DNA of 64,000 nucleotides from Mycobacterium sp. (lineage in GTDB: Bacteria; Actinomycetota; Actinomycetes; Mycobacteriales; Mycobacteriaceae). A program made the position numbers and the translations under genes. The stretch spans positions 1 through 64,000 of the forward strand of contig NZ_JASBVP010000005.1 in NCBI RefSeq assembly GCF_029961025.1. The letters run 5' to 3'. Positions 39,117 through 49,291 of this stretch are shown one piece after another. Positions within the stretch are counted from its first letter, which is position 1. The number at the start of each line of letters is the position of its first letter. Under the pieces are notes generated by a model, which searched no databases, was not told the DNA's origin, and was given only the letters and a program-made list of their open reading frames with translations.

Positions 39117-39353
39117 GTGAGCCTGATGGAGATCCACCTCTACTTTGTGGGAATCCCGCTGCTGCTGGTGGCCGTGCTGGCGGCGTTGATCTGGTCCCAT
39201 AAGGGGCGCCACCCGGCGACCTACAAGATGTCCGAGCCGTGGACACATCCACCGATCCTGTGGGCAGCGACCGATGAGGATATCGGTGCCGGTCGCGGCG
39301 GACACGGTGGTTCCGATTTCCGCGTGGGGGGTGGGGCCAGTGGCACGTGGTGA
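39117..39353 (+). CDS. ctaJ: CtaJ-like small subunit of the aa3 cytochrome oxidase supercomplex
   Basis: 78 residues from the GTG at 39117. One transmembrane helix (about 7-24, [18 protein letters not shown]), then [23 protein letters not shown], a Gly/His linker and the C-terminal VGGGASGTW. This matches what I remember of CtaJ (MSMEG_4693), found in the M. smegmatis III-IV respiratory supercomplex structures, and the genomic position (between the HNH gene and pepN) also fits. It is often unannotated. It overlaps the start of the next gene. Confidence 0.65.
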   Translation: MSLMEIHLYFVGIPLLLVAVLAALIWSHKGRHPATYKMSEPWTHPPILWAATDEDIGAGRGGHGGSDFRVGGGASGTW

Positions 39354-39807
39354 GGTCACGACGGTCGAACCCACCGCACTGCCCAACGGTTGGGTCGTCA
39401 CCAGCAGCGGGCGTATCTCCGGGGTCACCGAGCCCGGGGAGCTGTCGCTGCACTACCCGTTCCCCATCAAAGACCTCGTCGCGTTAGACGACGCGCTGAC
39501 CTATGGCTCGCGGGCATCCAAGGCGCGCTTCGCGGTCTACATCGGTGACCTGGGTGATGACACCGCCTCGCGGGCCCGCGAGATCCTGGCTAAGGTGCCA
39601 ACACCCAACGACGCTGTGCTCCTCGCGGTTTCACCGAACCAGCACGTGATCGAGGTGGTCTACGGCTCGGGCGTGCGGGGGCGCGGCGCCGAAGCGGCGG
39701 CACCGCTCGGCGTTGCGGCGGCGGCGTCGGCATTTCAGCAGGGCAACCTGATGGACGGGCTGATCAGCGCGATCCGCGTGCTCAGCGCCGGCATCTCTCC
39801 GCCTTAG
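39340..39807 (+). CDS. DUF5130-type protein (Rv2468c-like)
   Basis: 155 residues from the GTG at 39340, which overlaps the end of ctaJ; an upstream start at 39274 is possible. It resembles the TPM-like domain of actinobacterial DUF5130 proteins: [66 protein letters not shown], and an alanine-rich helical end. No signal peptide. Coupling to ctaJ hints at a link with respiration, but nothing in the sequence proves this. Convergent with pepN. Confidence 0.7.
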   Translation: MARGEVTTVEPTALPNGWVVTSSGRISGVTEPGELSLHYPFPIKDLVALDDALTYGSRASKARFAVYIGDLGDDTASRAREILAKVPTPNDAVLLAVSPNQHVIEVVYGSGVRGRGAEAAAPLGVAAAASAFQQGNLMDGLISAIRVLSAGISPP

Positions 39808-39856
39808 CCCTTAGCCCAGCCTTAGCCCGGCCTGTCCCGGCCCCGCCCGGGGTTAC

Positions 39857-42448
39857 TTAGGCGCCCAAAGCCTGGCCGGCAGCGTCGAATGTGCGGGCCC
39901 GCAGCGCCCGCTTAACTCCCGCTTGACCCTCCAGCACCAGCCTGCGCAGTGCGGGCGGGACTTCCGCGGAGGCCAGGAACTCGTCGGCGGCGGCGATGGC
40001 GTCCTCGCTGATATCCCAGGACGGATACAGGCCGATCACGACGGTTTGCGCGACTTCGCTGGAGCGCCGCTGCCAAACACCGGGGATCGCCTCGAAATAG
40101 CGGGGGGTGAACGGCTTGAGCAGCTCGGCCTGGCCGGGGGCGGTGATCCCGGCGATGATTGACCGACCGACGACGTTGGGCAACGTGTCATCCTCGACCA
40201 CCTGTGTCCACGCTTTGTCCTTGACCGCGAATTGCGGCCGGGCCGCTGCGGCCTGGGCAGCGTGTCGTTTGCCGGCGGCGGTGGGGTCGCGCTGCACTTC
40301 GGCGTCGATCACCGGCGTCGCCGCCCCGTCGGCGTCGATGACCCCGGCCGTTGCCAGTGCGATCACAATGCGCCAACGCAGGTCGGTGTCCACCACCAGG
40401 CCGGCCAGGCCGTGCTCGGCCGGGTCGCTGTCCAGCAACGCCGACAGCACCTGGGTGTGGCGCGCCGAGAGCACCGAGGAGCACAGGGCGTTGACGAAGG
40501 CCAGCTGGTGATCCGAGCCGGGGTCCGCGCTGCGGGCCAATTCCAGCAATCGGTCGGCAAATGCCGGCCAACCCTGAGAATGCGCCCAACCCGGCTCGGC
40601 GTAGGAATTCAGGGCGGTCTGTGCCTGCTGCAGCAGGCGCTGGGCCACCCCGACGTCCGTTTCTGCGACCACCCCCCGCGAGACCAGCGACACGAAATCA
40701 CGGGCTTTGAACTCGGCCTCGCGGGTCATCTCCCAGGCCGCCGACCATACCAGCGTGCGCGGCAGCGAGTCGGCGATATCACCGATGCGCTCCAGCGCGG
40801 TGCGCAGCGACCCGGGGTCTAGCCGCAGCGCGCAATACGTCAGGTCGTCGTCGTTCACCAGGACCAGCTTGCCGCGTGATATGCCCTGCAGCGCAGGAAC
40901 TTCCGTTCTCGAGCCGATGACGTCAAGTTCTTCGCGGTGCACCCGGACCAGCTTGCCGGACCCGTCGTCGTCGTAGATTCCGATCGCGAGCCGGTGGACC
41001 CGGGTCTCGCCCGCTCCCGGGGTGGCACCGCTCTGGGTCACCGCGAAGCGGGTGAACCGCCCGTCGGCGTCGACGTCGAAATCCGCTCGCAGGGTGTTGA
41101 GGCCGGTCGTCTTGAGCCACTGTTGTCCCCAGTCGGACAGGTCACGGCCCGACGCATTCTCCAGCGCGGCCAGCAGGTCATCGAAGGTGGCGTTGTCGAA
41201 TGCATGGGCGCGAAAGTAGTCGCGCAGTCCGGTCAGGAAGTTCTCCAGGCCGACGTAGGCCACCAGCTGTTTGAGCACGCTGGCGCCCTTGGCGTAGGTG
41301 ATGCCGTCGAAGTTCACCTCGACGGCGGCCAGGTCGGGGATGTCGGCGGCGATCGGATGCGTGGACGGCAGTTGATCCTGGCGATAGGCCCACGCCTTCT
41401 CGGCGTTGGCAAACGTGGTCCAGGCGTCGGTGAATTCGGTTGCCTGGCTTTGGCACAGCACCGAGGCGAAGGTGGCGAACGACTCGTTGAGCCACAGGTC
41501 ATCCCACCAGCGCATGGTGACCAGGTCCCCGAACCACATGTGTGCCATCTCGTGCAGCACCGTCTCTGCCCGCCGTTCGTAGGCCGCGCGGGTGACCTTG
41601 CTGCGGAACACGAGGTCTTCGACGAAAGTCACCGCGCCGGCGTTCTCCATCGCGCCGGCGTTGAACTCGGGAACGAACAGCTGATCGTATTTCCCGAACG
41701 CGTACGGCACGCCAAAGTGCTTGTGGTAAAAGCCAAATCCTTGTTTGGTTTGGGTGAATAGCCGGTCGGCGTCCAGGTATTTGGCCAACGAGGCGCGGCA
41801 AAACAGCCGCAGCGGAATCTCACCGTACTCGTCGCTGTAAGTGTCGTCCCACTGGGCGTAGGGGCCGGCGACCAAGGCCACCAGATACGTGCTCATCCGC
41901 GGGGTGGTGGCGAAAATGTGCACGCCTTTTTCGGCGGATGTGGTGGGCGCGTTGGAGATCACCCGCCAGTGCTCGGGTGCGGTCACCGTCAACTCGAATG
42001 TGGCTTTAAGATCGGGCTGGTCGAAGCAGGCGAACACCCTTTTGGCGTCGGCGGTTTCGAACTGTGAATACAAATACACCTGCTCGTCCACCGGGTCGAC
42101 GAAGCGGTGCAGGCCTTCGCCGGTGTGGGAGTAGCGGCAGTCGGCGTCGACGACAACGATGTTGCGCTCGGCCAGGCCGGTCAGCGCAATGCCGGTGGCC
42201 TCGTCGTAGCCGGTGATGTCGAGTTCGCGGCCGTTGAGCGTCGCGCTGCGCAGGGTGTCCGCGGCGATGTCGATGAAGGTGTCAGCGCCGGGAAGGGCCT
42301 CGAACGTCACGGTGGTGATGGACCGGAAGGTATGCTCGCCCGGCCCGCCGCGGCCGTCCGTCACATCGAGACTGACGCGGTAGTTGTCGACAGTGATGAG
42401 CGCGGCGCGTTCGGCGGCCTGCTCGCGGGTGAGGTTCGGAAGAGCCAC
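39857..42448 (-). CDS. pepN: Aminopeptidase N (M1 family)
   Basis: 863 residues, zinc metallopeptidase of family M1, removing N-terminal residues from peptides in the cytoplasm. The substrate motif GAMENAG (about residue 264) and zinc site [29 protein letters not shown] (HExxH plus Glu, about 296-325) are intact, followed by the ERAP1-like helical C-terminal half. Length equals M. tuberculosis PepN (861). The ATG at 42448 starts next to a 55-bp minisatellite. Transcribed alone, convergent with the DUF5130 gene. Confidence 0.95.
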   Translation of the reverse strand: MALPNLTREQAAERAALITVDNYRVSLDVTDGRGGPGEHTFRSITTVTFEALPGADTFIDIAADTLRSATLNGRELDITGYDEATGIALTGLAERNIVVVDADCRYSHTGEGLHRFVDPVDEQVYLYSQFETADAKRVFACFDQPDLKATFELTVTAPEHWRVISNAPTTSAEKGVHIFATTPRMSTYLVALVAGPYAQWDDTYSDEYGEIPLRLFCRASLAKYLDADRLFTQTKQGFGFYHKHFGVPYAFGKYDQLFVPEFNAGAMENAGAVTFVEDLVFRSKVTRAAYERRAETVLHEMAHMWFGDLVTMRWWDDLWLNESFATFASVLCQSQATEFTDAWTTFANAEKAWAYRQDQLPSTHPIAADIPDLAAVEVNFDGITYAKGASVLKQLVAYVGLENFLTGLRDYFRAHAFDNATFDDLLAALENASGRDLSDWGQQWLKTTGLNTLRADFDVDADGRFTRFAVTQSGATPGAGETRVHRLAIGIYDDDGSGKLVRVHREELDVIGSRTEVPALQGISRGKLVLVNDDDLTYCALRLDPGSLRTALERIGDIADSLPRTLVWSAAWEMTREAEFKARDFVSLVSRGVVAETDVGVAQRLLQQAQTALNSYAEPGWAHSQGWPAFADRLLELARSADPGSDHQLAFVNALCSSVLSARHTQVLSALLDSDPAEHGLAGLVVDTDLRWRIVIALATAGVIDADGAATPVIDAEVQRDPTAAGKRHAAQAAAARPQFAVKDKAWTQVVEDDTLPNVVGRSIIAGITAPGQAELLKPFTPRYFEAIPGVWQRRSSEVAQTVVIGLYPSWDISEDAIAAADEFLASAEVPPALRRLVLEGQAGVKRALRARTFDAAGQALGA

Positions 42449-42461
42449 GGGTCCAACTTAG

Positions 42462-42681
42462 CCCGGCGACGATGCGGCCGTTTCCGGCCGGGGAGGAGGC
42501 GGGCCATCGGGCTGCGCCCGGCGACGATGCGGCCGTTTCCGGCCGGGGAGGAGGCGGGCCATCGGGCTGCGCCCGGCGACGATGCGGCCGTTTCCGGCCG
42601 GGGAGGAGGCGGGCCATCGGGCTGCGCCCGGCGACGATGCGGCCGTTTCCGGCCGGGGAGGAGGCGGGCCATCGGGCCGCG
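42462..42681. repeat. MIRU-like minisatellite, four 55-bp units
   Basis: Four head-to-tail units start at 42462, 42517, 42572 and 42627. Each begins CCCGGCGACGATGCGG, contains a GGCCGTTTCCGGCC palindrome and a GGGGAGGAGGCGG core; only the last differs, by one base (GCCGCG for GCTGCG). CGGCGACGATGC and the GAGGAG core are shared with the MIRU units between korA and korB. It fills most of the 300-bp divergent region between pepN and the DsbA-like gene, so copy number will change promoter spacing. Confidence 0.95.
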
Positions 42682-42747
42682 CCCGGGAACAGGATCGCCG
42701 CGGCTAGGGTTCTGTTAGGCGGTTACCCCGTCGACGAGAGGATTCGC

Positions 42748-43356
42748 ATGCCCGAGAAGTCGGTGGCTGATTTCTGGTTTGATCCGGTGTGCCCGTGGGC
42801 CTGGATCACCTCGCGCTGGATTCTTGAGGTGGAAAAGGTTCGCGATATCCAGGCCCGCTTTCATGTCATGAGCCTGGCGGTGCTCAACGAAGGCCGCGAG
42901 GTGCCCGAGGAGTACCAGGAGCTGATGACGAAGGCCTGGGGACCGGTGCGGGTGGCGATCGCCGCCGAGCAGGCACACGGCCCTGAGATATTGCGGCCGC
43001 TGTACACCGCGATGGGCACCCGCATCCACAACGAGGGAAACAAGGACTTTCCCGACGTCATCAAACAGTCGCTCGCTGAGGTGGGGCTGCCCGCAGCGTT
43101 GGCTGACGCCGCCGCGAGCGATGCTTATGACGAAGCGCTGCGTGCCAGTCACCACGCCGGGATGGATGCGGTCGGTCTGGACGTCGGCACCCCGACCATC
43201 CATGTCAACGGGGTGGCCTTCTTCGGGCCGGTGTTATCGAAGATCCCCCGAGGTGAGGAGGCCGGCAAGCTCTGGGACGCCTCGGTGACCTTCGCCTCCT
43301 ACCCGCATTTCTTTGAACTCAAGCGCACCCGCACCGAATCGCCGCAATTCGACTAA
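42748..43356 (+). CDS. DsbA-like mycothiol-dependent nitroreductase (Rv2466c-like)
   Basis: 202 residues from the ATG at 42748. Thioredoxin/DsbA fold with a helical insertion; near-identical to M. tuberculosis Rv2466c at the C-terminus ([31 protein letters not shown]). Rv2466c uses mycothiol to reduce disulfides and activates the TP053 prodrug. The active site here reads DPVCPWAW: the N-terminal Cys15 is kept but the resolving Cys of CPWC is Ala18. It should work, if at all, by a one-cysteine mechanism. In M. tuberculosis the gene is SigH-controlled; no clear SigH box (GGAA/GTT) is seen in the repeat-filled upstream region. Confidence 0.9.
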   Translation: MPEKSVADFWFDPVCPWAWITSRWILEVEKVRDIQARFHVMSLAVLNEGREVPEEYQELMTKAWGPVRVAIAAEQAHGPEILRPLYTAMGTRIHNEGNKDFPDVIKQSLAEVGLPAALADAAASDAYDEALRASHHAGMDAVGLDVGTPTIHVNGVAFFGPVLSKIPRGEEAGKLWDASVTFASYPHFFELKRTRTESPQFD

Positions 43357-43421
43357 TGCCGCGCTGACTGAACGCCGCGCTCGGGCACGCCAGGCGGGCC
43401 GCCAGAGCCGCGTCGGGCACA

Positions 43422-43910
43422 ATGTCGGGCATGCGCGTCTACCTTGGCTCGGACCACGCCGGCTACGACCTGAAGCGGCATGTCATCGAGCACCTGAAAA
43501 ACTCCGGGCACGAGCCGATCGACTGCGGCGCGTTCAGCTACCAGGCCGACGACGACTATCCAGTGTTTTGCATCGCCGCCGCGTCACGCACGGTGGCCGA
43601 CCCGGGCAGTCTGGGCATTGTGCTGGGCGGATCCGGCAACGGCGAGCAGATCGCCGCCAACAAGGTCCCCGGGGCGCGCTGTGCGCTGGCGTGGAGTGTC
43701 CAGACCGCGGCACTGGCGCGAGAACACAACAATGCGCAGCTGATCGGTATCGGCGGCCGGATGCACACCGTTCCCGAGGCATTGGCCATCGTCGACGCCT
43801 TCCTGACCACGCCGTGGTCAAAAGCCGAACGCCACCAACGGCGTATAGACATCATCAGTGAATACGAACGCACTCACCAGGCGCCTCGGGTGCCCGCTGC
43901 CGACGCCTGA
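43422..43910 (+). CDS. rpiB: Ribose-5-phosphate isomerase B
   Basis: 162 residues. It interconverts ribulose-5-phosphate and ribose-5-phosphate in the pentose phosphate pathway. The ATG at 43422 places the catalytic Glu at position 75 in GGSGNGEQIAANK, the number used for M. tuberculosis RpiB, where Glu replaces the Cys of the E. coli enzyme. SDHAGYDLK (about 10-18) and GGRMHT are the other phosphate/sugar-binding parts. A second ATG three codons later is less likely. Confidence 0.94.
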   Translation: MSGMRVYLGSDHAGYDLKRHVIEHLKNSGHEPIDCGAFSYQADDDYPVFCIAAASRTVADPGSLGIVLGGSGNGEQIAANKVPGARCALAWSVQTAALAREHNNAQLIGIGGRMHTVPEALAIVDAFLTTPWSKAERHQRRIDIISEYERTHQAPRVPAADA

Positions 43911-44004
43911 CAGCCTGGCCGGAGGGTCATCAACCGTTGTGGTTCGAGTGGCCGACAGTTGTCGGGGGTGTCGGGGGTGTTGCAGGAACAGGGTCCGCGC
44001 CAGA
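43911..44004. other. Short gap where nei1 (Rv2464c) is expected
   Basis: 94 bp between rpiB and lipP. In M. tuberculosis the Fpg/Nei-type glycosylase gene Rv2464c follows rpiB. Here only CCGGAGGGTCAT (43919-43930) remains, which would encode the P-E-G-H that begins every such enzyme after Met, but the ATG is absent and the rest does not continue. A G-rich direct repeat (GTCGGGGGT twice) follows. Confidence 0.4.
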
Positions 44005-45192
44005 TCACGTCCGAGTGGTCACACCGAGGGCGGCATAGACCTCGTTGCTGAGGGCCACACTGCGCGGATCGGCGTTGGCTTTGGTGGCGTCGAAGTGGTT
44101 CATCACATATGCGTAACCGATCCGGTGCTCCAGGTCGGCGAACGCGAACGAGCCGCCCAGCCCGCCGTGTCCGAACATCAGGGGGTTGGGGCCGTTGAGG
44201 CAGCGCTGGTTGAGCATGTAGCCCAGGCCCCAGCCGTGGTCGGCGACCCGGGGACCGAGCACCAGGTCGGTATCAAAGCCCCCCTGCGGCACCCGGACCA
44301 GGTCCATGTGACGGCGGCTTAACAGCTTCTCCTGAGCCAGCGCGTTGTAAAAGCTCGCCATCCCCAGCGCGGACACCTGCCCATTGTTGGCGGGGAACTC
44401 CAGCTCACGCCATCGCGTCAGATCGTGGGAGCCCAGTTCGTCGTCGGGCGCGAACCCCATCGCCACGGCCAGCCCCGCCTTGGGATGCTCGGCCAGGGTG
44501 AGCGGGCACGCCGGAGCTCCCGCGGCGGCCAGCACGTCGCGGACATGCGGCTTGCCTATCGGGTCCGCGCAGCGGTGGTGCTCGGCGACGGGCAGGCCGA
44601 TGTGCACGTCGATACCCAGCGGCTCGGCGATCTCGGTGCGCAGGTACTGACCGATGGTGCGCCCGGTGACCCGGCGGAACACCTCGCCGAGGATGAAACC
44701 GAAAGTGAACATGTGGTAGCCCTGCGCGGTGCCCGGCGGCCACCAGGGCTCGGCGACGGCCAGCTGTTCGCACACGAAATCCCAATCCGCGATCCGCTGC
44801 CAGGGCACCGGCCTGCGCGGGCCGATCACCCCGGAACGATGGCTCATCACCATGGCGATGGTGATGGCCTCCTTGCCCGCCTGCGCGAACTCGGGCCAAT
44901 AGCGCGCCACCGGCGCATTCAGATCGAGTTCGCCGCGCTCGACGAGTTGGTGCACGCAGGTGCTCGTCAACCCTTTGGTTCCGGAAAGAACGGTAGCCAG
45001 CGTGTTCTCGCGCCACGGCCGGGTACCGGCGGCATCCGCCGAGCCTCCCCACAAGTTGACGACGAGTTCTCCGTCCACCCAGGCCGCAACGGCGGCCCCG
45101 ATCTCATTGCGCACCGCAAAGTTCTGCTCGAATGCATCACGCACTCTCTCAAAGCCCGACGCGCACGTGCCCTGGATGTCGACGTCGGCCAT
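44005..45192 (-). CDS. lipP: LipP, serine beta-lactamase-like esterase
   Basis: 395 residues from the ATG at 45192 (394 in M. tuberculosis LipP). Class C beta-lactamase/family VIII esterase fold: SGTK (SxxK nucleophile motif, about residue 71), YHMF (Tyr motif, about 160), HGGLGG near the C-terminus in place of KTG. No signal peptide, so cytoplasmic or membrane-edge. Likely hydrolyses short-chain esters. It now lies next to rpiB because nei1 is absent. Confidence 0.9.
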   Translation of the reverse strand: MADVDIQGTCASGFERVRDAFEQNFAVRNEIGAAVAAWVDGELVVNLWGGSADAAGTRPWRENTLATVLSGTKGLTSTCVHQLVERGELDLNAPVARYWPEFAQAGKEAITIAMVMSHRSGVIGPRRPVPWQRIADWDFVCEQLAVAEPWWPPGTAQGYHMFTFGFILGEVFRRVTGRTIGQYLRTEIAEPLGIDVHIGLPVAEHHRCADPIGKPHVRDVLAAAGAPACPLTLAEHPKAGLAVAMGFAPDDELGSHDLTRWRELEFPANNGQVSALGMASFYNALAQEKLLSRRHMDLVRVPQGGFDTDLVLGPRVADHGWGLGYMLNQRCLNGPNPLMFGHGGLGGSFAFADLEHRIGYAYVMNHFDATKANADPRSVALSNEVYAALGVTTRT

Positions 45193-45274
45193 GGCGCCTC
45201 CTGGCTCCATCAGTCCAGCCTCCTCAGCAGCCTCGGTCTCGCCGGCACCGCGGTGTGGGAGGGGCCCCAGCTCG

Positions 45275-45345
45275 AGCGGGCGACGGGAATCGAACCCGCG
45301 TCGCTAGTTTGGAAGACTAGGGCTCTACCATTGAGCTACGCCCGC
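45275..45345 (-). tRNA. tRNA-Gly (anticodon UCC)
   Basis: 71-nt cloverleaf: acceptor GCGGGCG pairs with CGCCCGC, D-arm GCTC/GAGC, anticodon loop CTTCCAA (UCC), T-arm GCGGG-TTCGATT-CCCGT. No CCA is encoded. It stands back to back with tRNA-Pro, as glyV and proU do near tig in M. tuberculosis. Confidence 0.95.
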
Positions 45346-45480
45346 AGGAATTTACTCGTGCGCGACTGTACGTCGTCGCAGACACCAAATCCAAATGACG
45401 CCATGACACCGTTTCGTGACCTCGCTGTTGAGGTCGCTGCGGGCGGCGGCGGCCGGCGCCGTAGGATCGCGGGATCAGCG

Positions 45481-45554
45481 CGGGGTGTAGCGCAGCTTGG
45501 TAGCGCATCCGCTTTGGGAGCGGAAGGCCGCAGGTTCAAATCCTGTCACCCCGA
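45481..45554 (+). tRNA. tRNA-Pro (anticodon UGG)
   Basis: 74-nt cloverleaf: acceptor CGGGGTG pairs with CACCCCG, anticodon loop TTTGGGA (UGG), T-arm GCAGG-TTCAAAT-CCTGT. Discriminator A, no encoded CCA. It lies 60 bp upstream of tig on the same strand. Confidence 0.95.
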
Positions 45555-45614
45555 CCCGCTTCCCGTGCCCGGGGCCCCAGCAAAGACATCTAGCGACATC
45601 TAAGGAGTACACCC

Positions 45615-47036
45615 GTGAAGAGCACCGTCGAGCAGTTGAGCCCCACCCGGGTTCGCATCAACGTGGAGGTGCCCTTCACCGAACTGGAGCCGGACTTCGA
45701 GCGGGCCTATAAGGAGCTGGCCAAGCAGGTGCGCTTGCCCGGTTTTCGTCCCGGCAAGGCACCGGCGAGGCTCCTTGAGGCGCGTATCGGCCGGCAGGCG
45801 ATGCTCGATCAAGTCGTCAGCGACGCCCTGCCCAGCCGCTATAGCCAAGCGGTGAGCGACACCGACATCCGCCCGCTGGGTGAACCCCGGATCGAGGTGA
45901 CCAAAAAGGAGTACGGCGGGGAGCTGGTCTTCACGGCCGAGGTCGACGTGCGGCCCAAGATCACGCTGCCGGACCTGAGCACACTGACGATCACGGTGGA
46001 CCCGGTCGAGGTGAGCGATGACGAAATCGAGGCCGAATTGCAGTCGCTGCGGACCCGGTTTGGCACCTTGACCGCGGTGGACCGGGCCGCGGCCGTCGGT
46101 GATGTCGTCTCGATCGACCTGTCCGCCACCGTCGACGGGGAGGACGTGCCGGACGTGGCGACCGAGGGCCTGTCGCACGAGGTCGGTTCCGGACGGCTGG
46201 TCGATGGCCTCGACGAGGCGATCGTCGGTCTGTCCGCCGGCGAGTCGCGGGTTTTCACCACCCAATTTTCTGCCGGCCCGCACGCCGGACAGCAAGCCGA
46301 AGTCACCGTCACCGTCAGGTCGGTGAAAGAACGTGAACTACCGGAACTCGACGACGAATTCGCACAACTGGCAAGCGAATTCGATACCATCTCCGAGTTG
46401 CGGGCCAGCTTGGCCGACCGGGTGCGCCAGGTAAAACGCGTCCGGCAGGCCGAGAAGATCCGGGATATTGCGCTCGATCTCCTGCGCGAACAGGTCGATA
46501 TGCCGCTACCCGAGGCACTGGTGCAGGCGCACGTCGAGAACACCGTGAACAGCGCCCTGCACGGCCTGGGCCATGACGAAACCAAATTCGCCGAGGCGTT
46601 GGCCAAGCAGGGCTCATCGCGCGAGGAGTTCGACGCCAGTGCTCGCGCCGCCGCCGAGAGGGTCGTCAAAACGCAACTGCTGCTCGACGCCCTCGCCGAT
46701 GATCTGGACATCCAGGTGGGCCAGGAGGACCTCACCGAACGACTGGTCGTGATGTCGCGGCAATACGGCATGGAACCCCAGCAGCTCCTGTCTTATCTCA
46801 CGCAGCACAATCAGCTGGCAGGGGTTTTCGCCGACGTACGTCGCGGGCTGGCCGTCGCCGCCCTGGTCGAAGCGGCCACGGTCGTGGACACCAACGGAAA
46901 CGTGATCGACACCAGCGAGTTCTTCGGCAAGCGTTCCGGCTCTCCGACTGCCGGGATTGAGCAGGGGGCCGCTCCCGACACCGCCGACGGTGGCGCCGAG
47001 CCGCAGGACACGGCTTCGGGGAATGCCGCGACGTGA
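45615..47036 (+). CDS. tig: Trigger factor
   Basis: 473 residues. The N-terminal ribosome-binding domain carries the signature GFRPGKAP (about 43-50); a FKBP-type prolyl isomerase domain occupies about 155-245 ([36 protein letters not shown]); a long helical chaperone domain follows. The tail of about 40 residues is low-complexity Gly/Ala/Asp. It folds new chains at the ribosome exit. tig followed by clpP1-clpP2 is a common order in actinobacteria and links folding with degradation. Confidence 0.95.
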   Translation: MKSTVEQLSPTRVRINVEVPFTELEPDFERAYKELAKQVRLPGFRPGKAPARLLEARIGRQAMLDQVVSDALPSRYSQAVSDTDIRPLGEPRIEVTKKEYGGELVFTAEVDVRPKITLPDLSTLTITVDPVEVSDDEIEAELQSLRTRFGTLTAVDRAAAVGDVVSIDLSATVDGEDVPDVATEGLSHEVGSGRLVDGLDEAIVGLSAGESRVFTTQFSAGPHAGQQAEVTVTVRSVKERELPELDDEFAQLASEFDTISELRASLADRVRQVKRVRQAEKIRDIALDLLREQVDMPLPEALVQAHVENTVNSALHGLGHDETKFAEALAKQGSSREEFDASARAAAERVVKTQLLLDALADDLDIQVGQEDLTERLVVMSRQYGMEPQQLLSYLTQHNQLAGVFADVRRGLAVAALVEAATVVDTNGNVIDTSEFFGKRSGSPTAGIEQGAAPDTADGGAEPQDTASGNAAT

Positions 47037-47130
47037 AGCTGTGAGCGAACGCTGGTACGTCAGGAAGTGCCAGCGTCGCCAGTTGGATAGTCTCAGGACA
47101 TACAAAACTCGAGAAAGCAGGTATACCGTC

Positions 47131-47724
47131 GTGAGTGACATGCGTTCGAACACGCAGGGCCTCAACCTCACCGACTCGGTGTACGAGCGCTTGCTCGCCG
47201 AGCGCATCATTTTCCTGGGCTCAGAGATCAACGACGAGATCGCCAACCGGTTGTGCGCGCAGATTCTGTTGCTCGCCGCCGAAGACCCCGCCAAGGACAT
47301 TTCCTTGTACATCAACTCCCCGGGAGGGTCGATCAGCGCCGGCATGGCGATCTACGACACCATGGTGCTGGCACCGTGCGACATCGCCACCTATGCGATG
47401 GGCATGGCGGCCTCGATGGGCCAGTTCCTGCTCGCAGCGGGCACCAAGGGAAAGCGCTACTCGCTGCCGCACGCCCGGATCCTGATGCACCAGCCGTTGG
47501 GTGGGGTGACCGGCAGCGCCGCCGATATCGCCATCCAGGCGGAGCAGTTCGCCGTCATCAAAAAGGAGATGTTCCGGCTCAACGCCGAATTTACCGGTCA
47601 GCCGATCGAGCGGATCATGGCCGATTCCGACCGCGACCGCTGGTTCACCGCCCAGGAAGCCCTGGAATACGGGTTTGTCGACCACATCATCACCAACGCC
47701 CCAGTTAACGGAGAAGCCCGATGA
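47131..47724 (+). CDS. clpP1: ClpP1 protease subunit
   Basis: 197 residues from the GTG at 47131. Serine protease of the Clp complex; in mycobacteria ClpP1 and ClpP2 form a mixed two-ring tetradecamer. The catalytic Ser95 is in [10 protein letters not shown] and His120 in LMHQPLGG, with the Asp in the ADSDRDRWF segment. Where M. tuberculosis ClpP1 has MGEF after the Ser, this has MGQF. Its stop overlaps the clpP2 start (ATGA). The 94 bp before it contain no unmistakable ClgR box. Confidence 0.95.
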   Translation: MSDMRSNTQGLNLTDSVYERLLAERIIFLGSEINDEIANRLCAQILLLAAEDPAKDISLYINSPGGSISAGMAIYDTMVLAPCDIATYAMGMAASMGQFLLAAGTKGKRYSLPHARILMHQPLGGVTGSAADIAIQAEQFAVIKKEMFRLNAEFTGQPIERIMADSDRDRWFTAQEALEYGFVDHIITNAPVNGEAR

Positions 47725-48377
47725 CCCCGCAGACCCACCCCCGGGCCCGCTACATCCTGCCGTCGTTCATCGAACACTCGAGCTGGGGCATCAAAGAGTC
47801 CAACCCGTACAACAAGCTGTTCGAGGAACGCATCATCTTTCTCGGGGTGCAGGTCGACGACGCCTCGGCGAATGACATCATGGCGCAGTTGTTGGTGCTC
47901 GAGTCGCAGGACCCCGACCGCGATATCACCATGTACATCAACTCGCCGGGTGGCTCGTTCACCTCGCTGATGGCGATCTACGACACCATGCAGTACGTGC
48001 GGGCCGACATTTCCACGGTGGTCCTGGGCCAGGCGGCGTCGGCCGCGGCGGTGCTGCTGGCCGCGGGAACCCCGGGCAAGCGGATGGCGCTGCCCAACGC
48101 TCGGGTGTTGATCCACCAGCCGTCACTGGCCGGGGTCATCCAGGGCCAGTTTTCCGACCTGGAGATCGAGGCCGCGGAGATCGCGCGGATGCGTGAGTTG
48201 ATGGAGGTCACCCTGGCCCGCCACACCGGCAAGGCGCCCGAGGTGATTCGCAAAGACACCGACCGCAACAAGATCCTGACCGCCGAGCAGGCGAAGGAGT
48301 ACGGGATCATCGACACCGTGCTGGCCTACCGAAAGGTGTCCGCGCAACTCGCAACTGGTCTAAGTCGCTCGTCTTAG
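47721..48377 (+). CDS. clpP2: ClpP2 protease subunit
   Basis: 218 residues, start overlapping the clpP1 stop by four bases. The catalytic Ser107 is in [15 protein letters not shown] and His132 in LIHQPSLAG; the Asp is in the [17 protein letters not shown] segment. The N-terminus ([31 protein letters not shown]) is the ClpP2 form, whose ring contacts ClpX/ClpC1 in mycobacteria. It ends 4 bp inside the convergent mmuM gene. Confidence 0.95.
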   Translation: MTPQTHPRARYILPSFIEHSSWGIKESNPYNKLFEERIIFLGVQVDDASANDIMAQLLVLESQDPDRDITMYINSPGGSFTSLMAIYDTMQYVRADISTVVLGQAASAAAVLLAAGTPGKRMALPNARVLIHQPSLAGVIQGQFSDLEIEAAEIARMRELMEVTLARHTGKAPEVIRKDTDRNKILTAEQAKEYGIIDTVLAYRKVSAQLATGLSRSS

Positions 48378-49291
48378 GCCGCCGGGGAGGGCGCCGAGCG
48401 GATCGCGGCCGCAACTGCGGCGATATCGGCCGGACCCACCCGGCAGCAGCCGCCGACGATGCGGGCACCGGCCGCCACCCATCGCGACGCCAGTTGCGTG
48501 GAGAATCGTGATGCCCCGGTCCAGGTCCGGCGCCGCGCGTCCCAGTACTCGCCGCTGTTGGGGTAGACGATCACCGGTTTGGCCGAAACGTCGCGCGCTA
48601 CACCGATCGCGGGCAGCACATCCTCGGGTGCGCAACAGTTGACGCCGACCGCGACGATCTCCGGCACGCCGGCGGCAACCGCGAATGCCTCGGCCAGCGG
48701 TTGCCCGGCCCGGGTGCGGGTTCCCGTGATGGTGTAGCTCAGCCAGGCCGGCACCCCGACGTGTCGCACCAGCTCGACCAGCGCTTCGGCCTCGTCGACA
48801 TCGGGCAGGGTTTCCAGGGCGAGCACATCGGCACCGGCGTCGGCCAGCACCTCCAGCCGTGGCCGATGCCACTTCATCAACGCGGCGACGGAAAGCCCGT
48901 AACGTCCGCGGTACTCCGAGCCGTCGGCGAGCACCGCGCCGTACGGCCCGACCGAGGCGGCGACCCACCGCCCGGGCACGCCCACCTGCTCGCGCGCAGC
49001 TTTGGCCAGTTGAACGCTGCGCCGCAGCAACCGAACGGCTTCGTCTTGACCGATCCCTTGTGCGGCGAACCCCGTAAACGAGGCCTGGTAGCTGGCGGTC
49101 GTGGCGATCACGGCGCCGGCGCGAAAATACGCCTCGTGAACCGCCACGATCTCATGCGGCGCGGATGTCAGCAGCCTCGCCGACCACAGGACGCCGGAGA
49201 GGTCGTTGCCGCGTGCCTCCAGTTCGGTGGCCAGGCCGCCATCGCTGATCAGCACGGTGTGGTCGGGCACGGCAAATCCCACACCGCCCAC
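48374..49291 (-). CDS. mmuM: Homocysteine S-methyltransferase
   Basis: 305 residues. It makes methionine from homocysteine with S-methylmethionine or SAM as donor. The zinc-binding cysteines are in GVNCCAPED (about 220) and GGCCR (about 285); [13 protein letters not shown] opens the TIM barrel. In M. tuberculosis the efflux gene jefA (Rv2459) lies between mmuM and clpP2; here the two genes overlap by 4 bp end to end and jefA is absent. Confidence 0.92.
   Translation of the reverse strand: MGGVGFAVPDHTVLISDGGLATELEARGNDLSGVLWSARLLTSAPHEIVAVHEAYFRAGAVIATTASYQASFTGFAAQGIGQDEAVRLLRRSVQLAKAAREQVGVPGRWVAASVGPYGAVLADGSEYRGRYGLSVAALMKWHRPRLEVLADAGADVLALETLPDVDEAEALVELVRHVGVPAWLSYTITGTRTRAGQPLAEAFAVAAGVPEIVAVGVNCCAPEDVLPAIGVARDVSAKPVIVYPNSGEYWDARRRTWTGASRFSTQLASRWVAAGARIVGGCCRVGPADIAAVAAAIRSAPSPAA

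Noticed and set aside
42462-42681. CRISPR array
   Set aside because: The units are head-to-tail 55-bp repeats with no unique spacers and no cas genes nearby; it is a minisatellite.
47037-47130. ClgR operator before clpP1
   Set aside because: A GCGAACGC motif is present, but the second half-site at the right spacing is not convincing.
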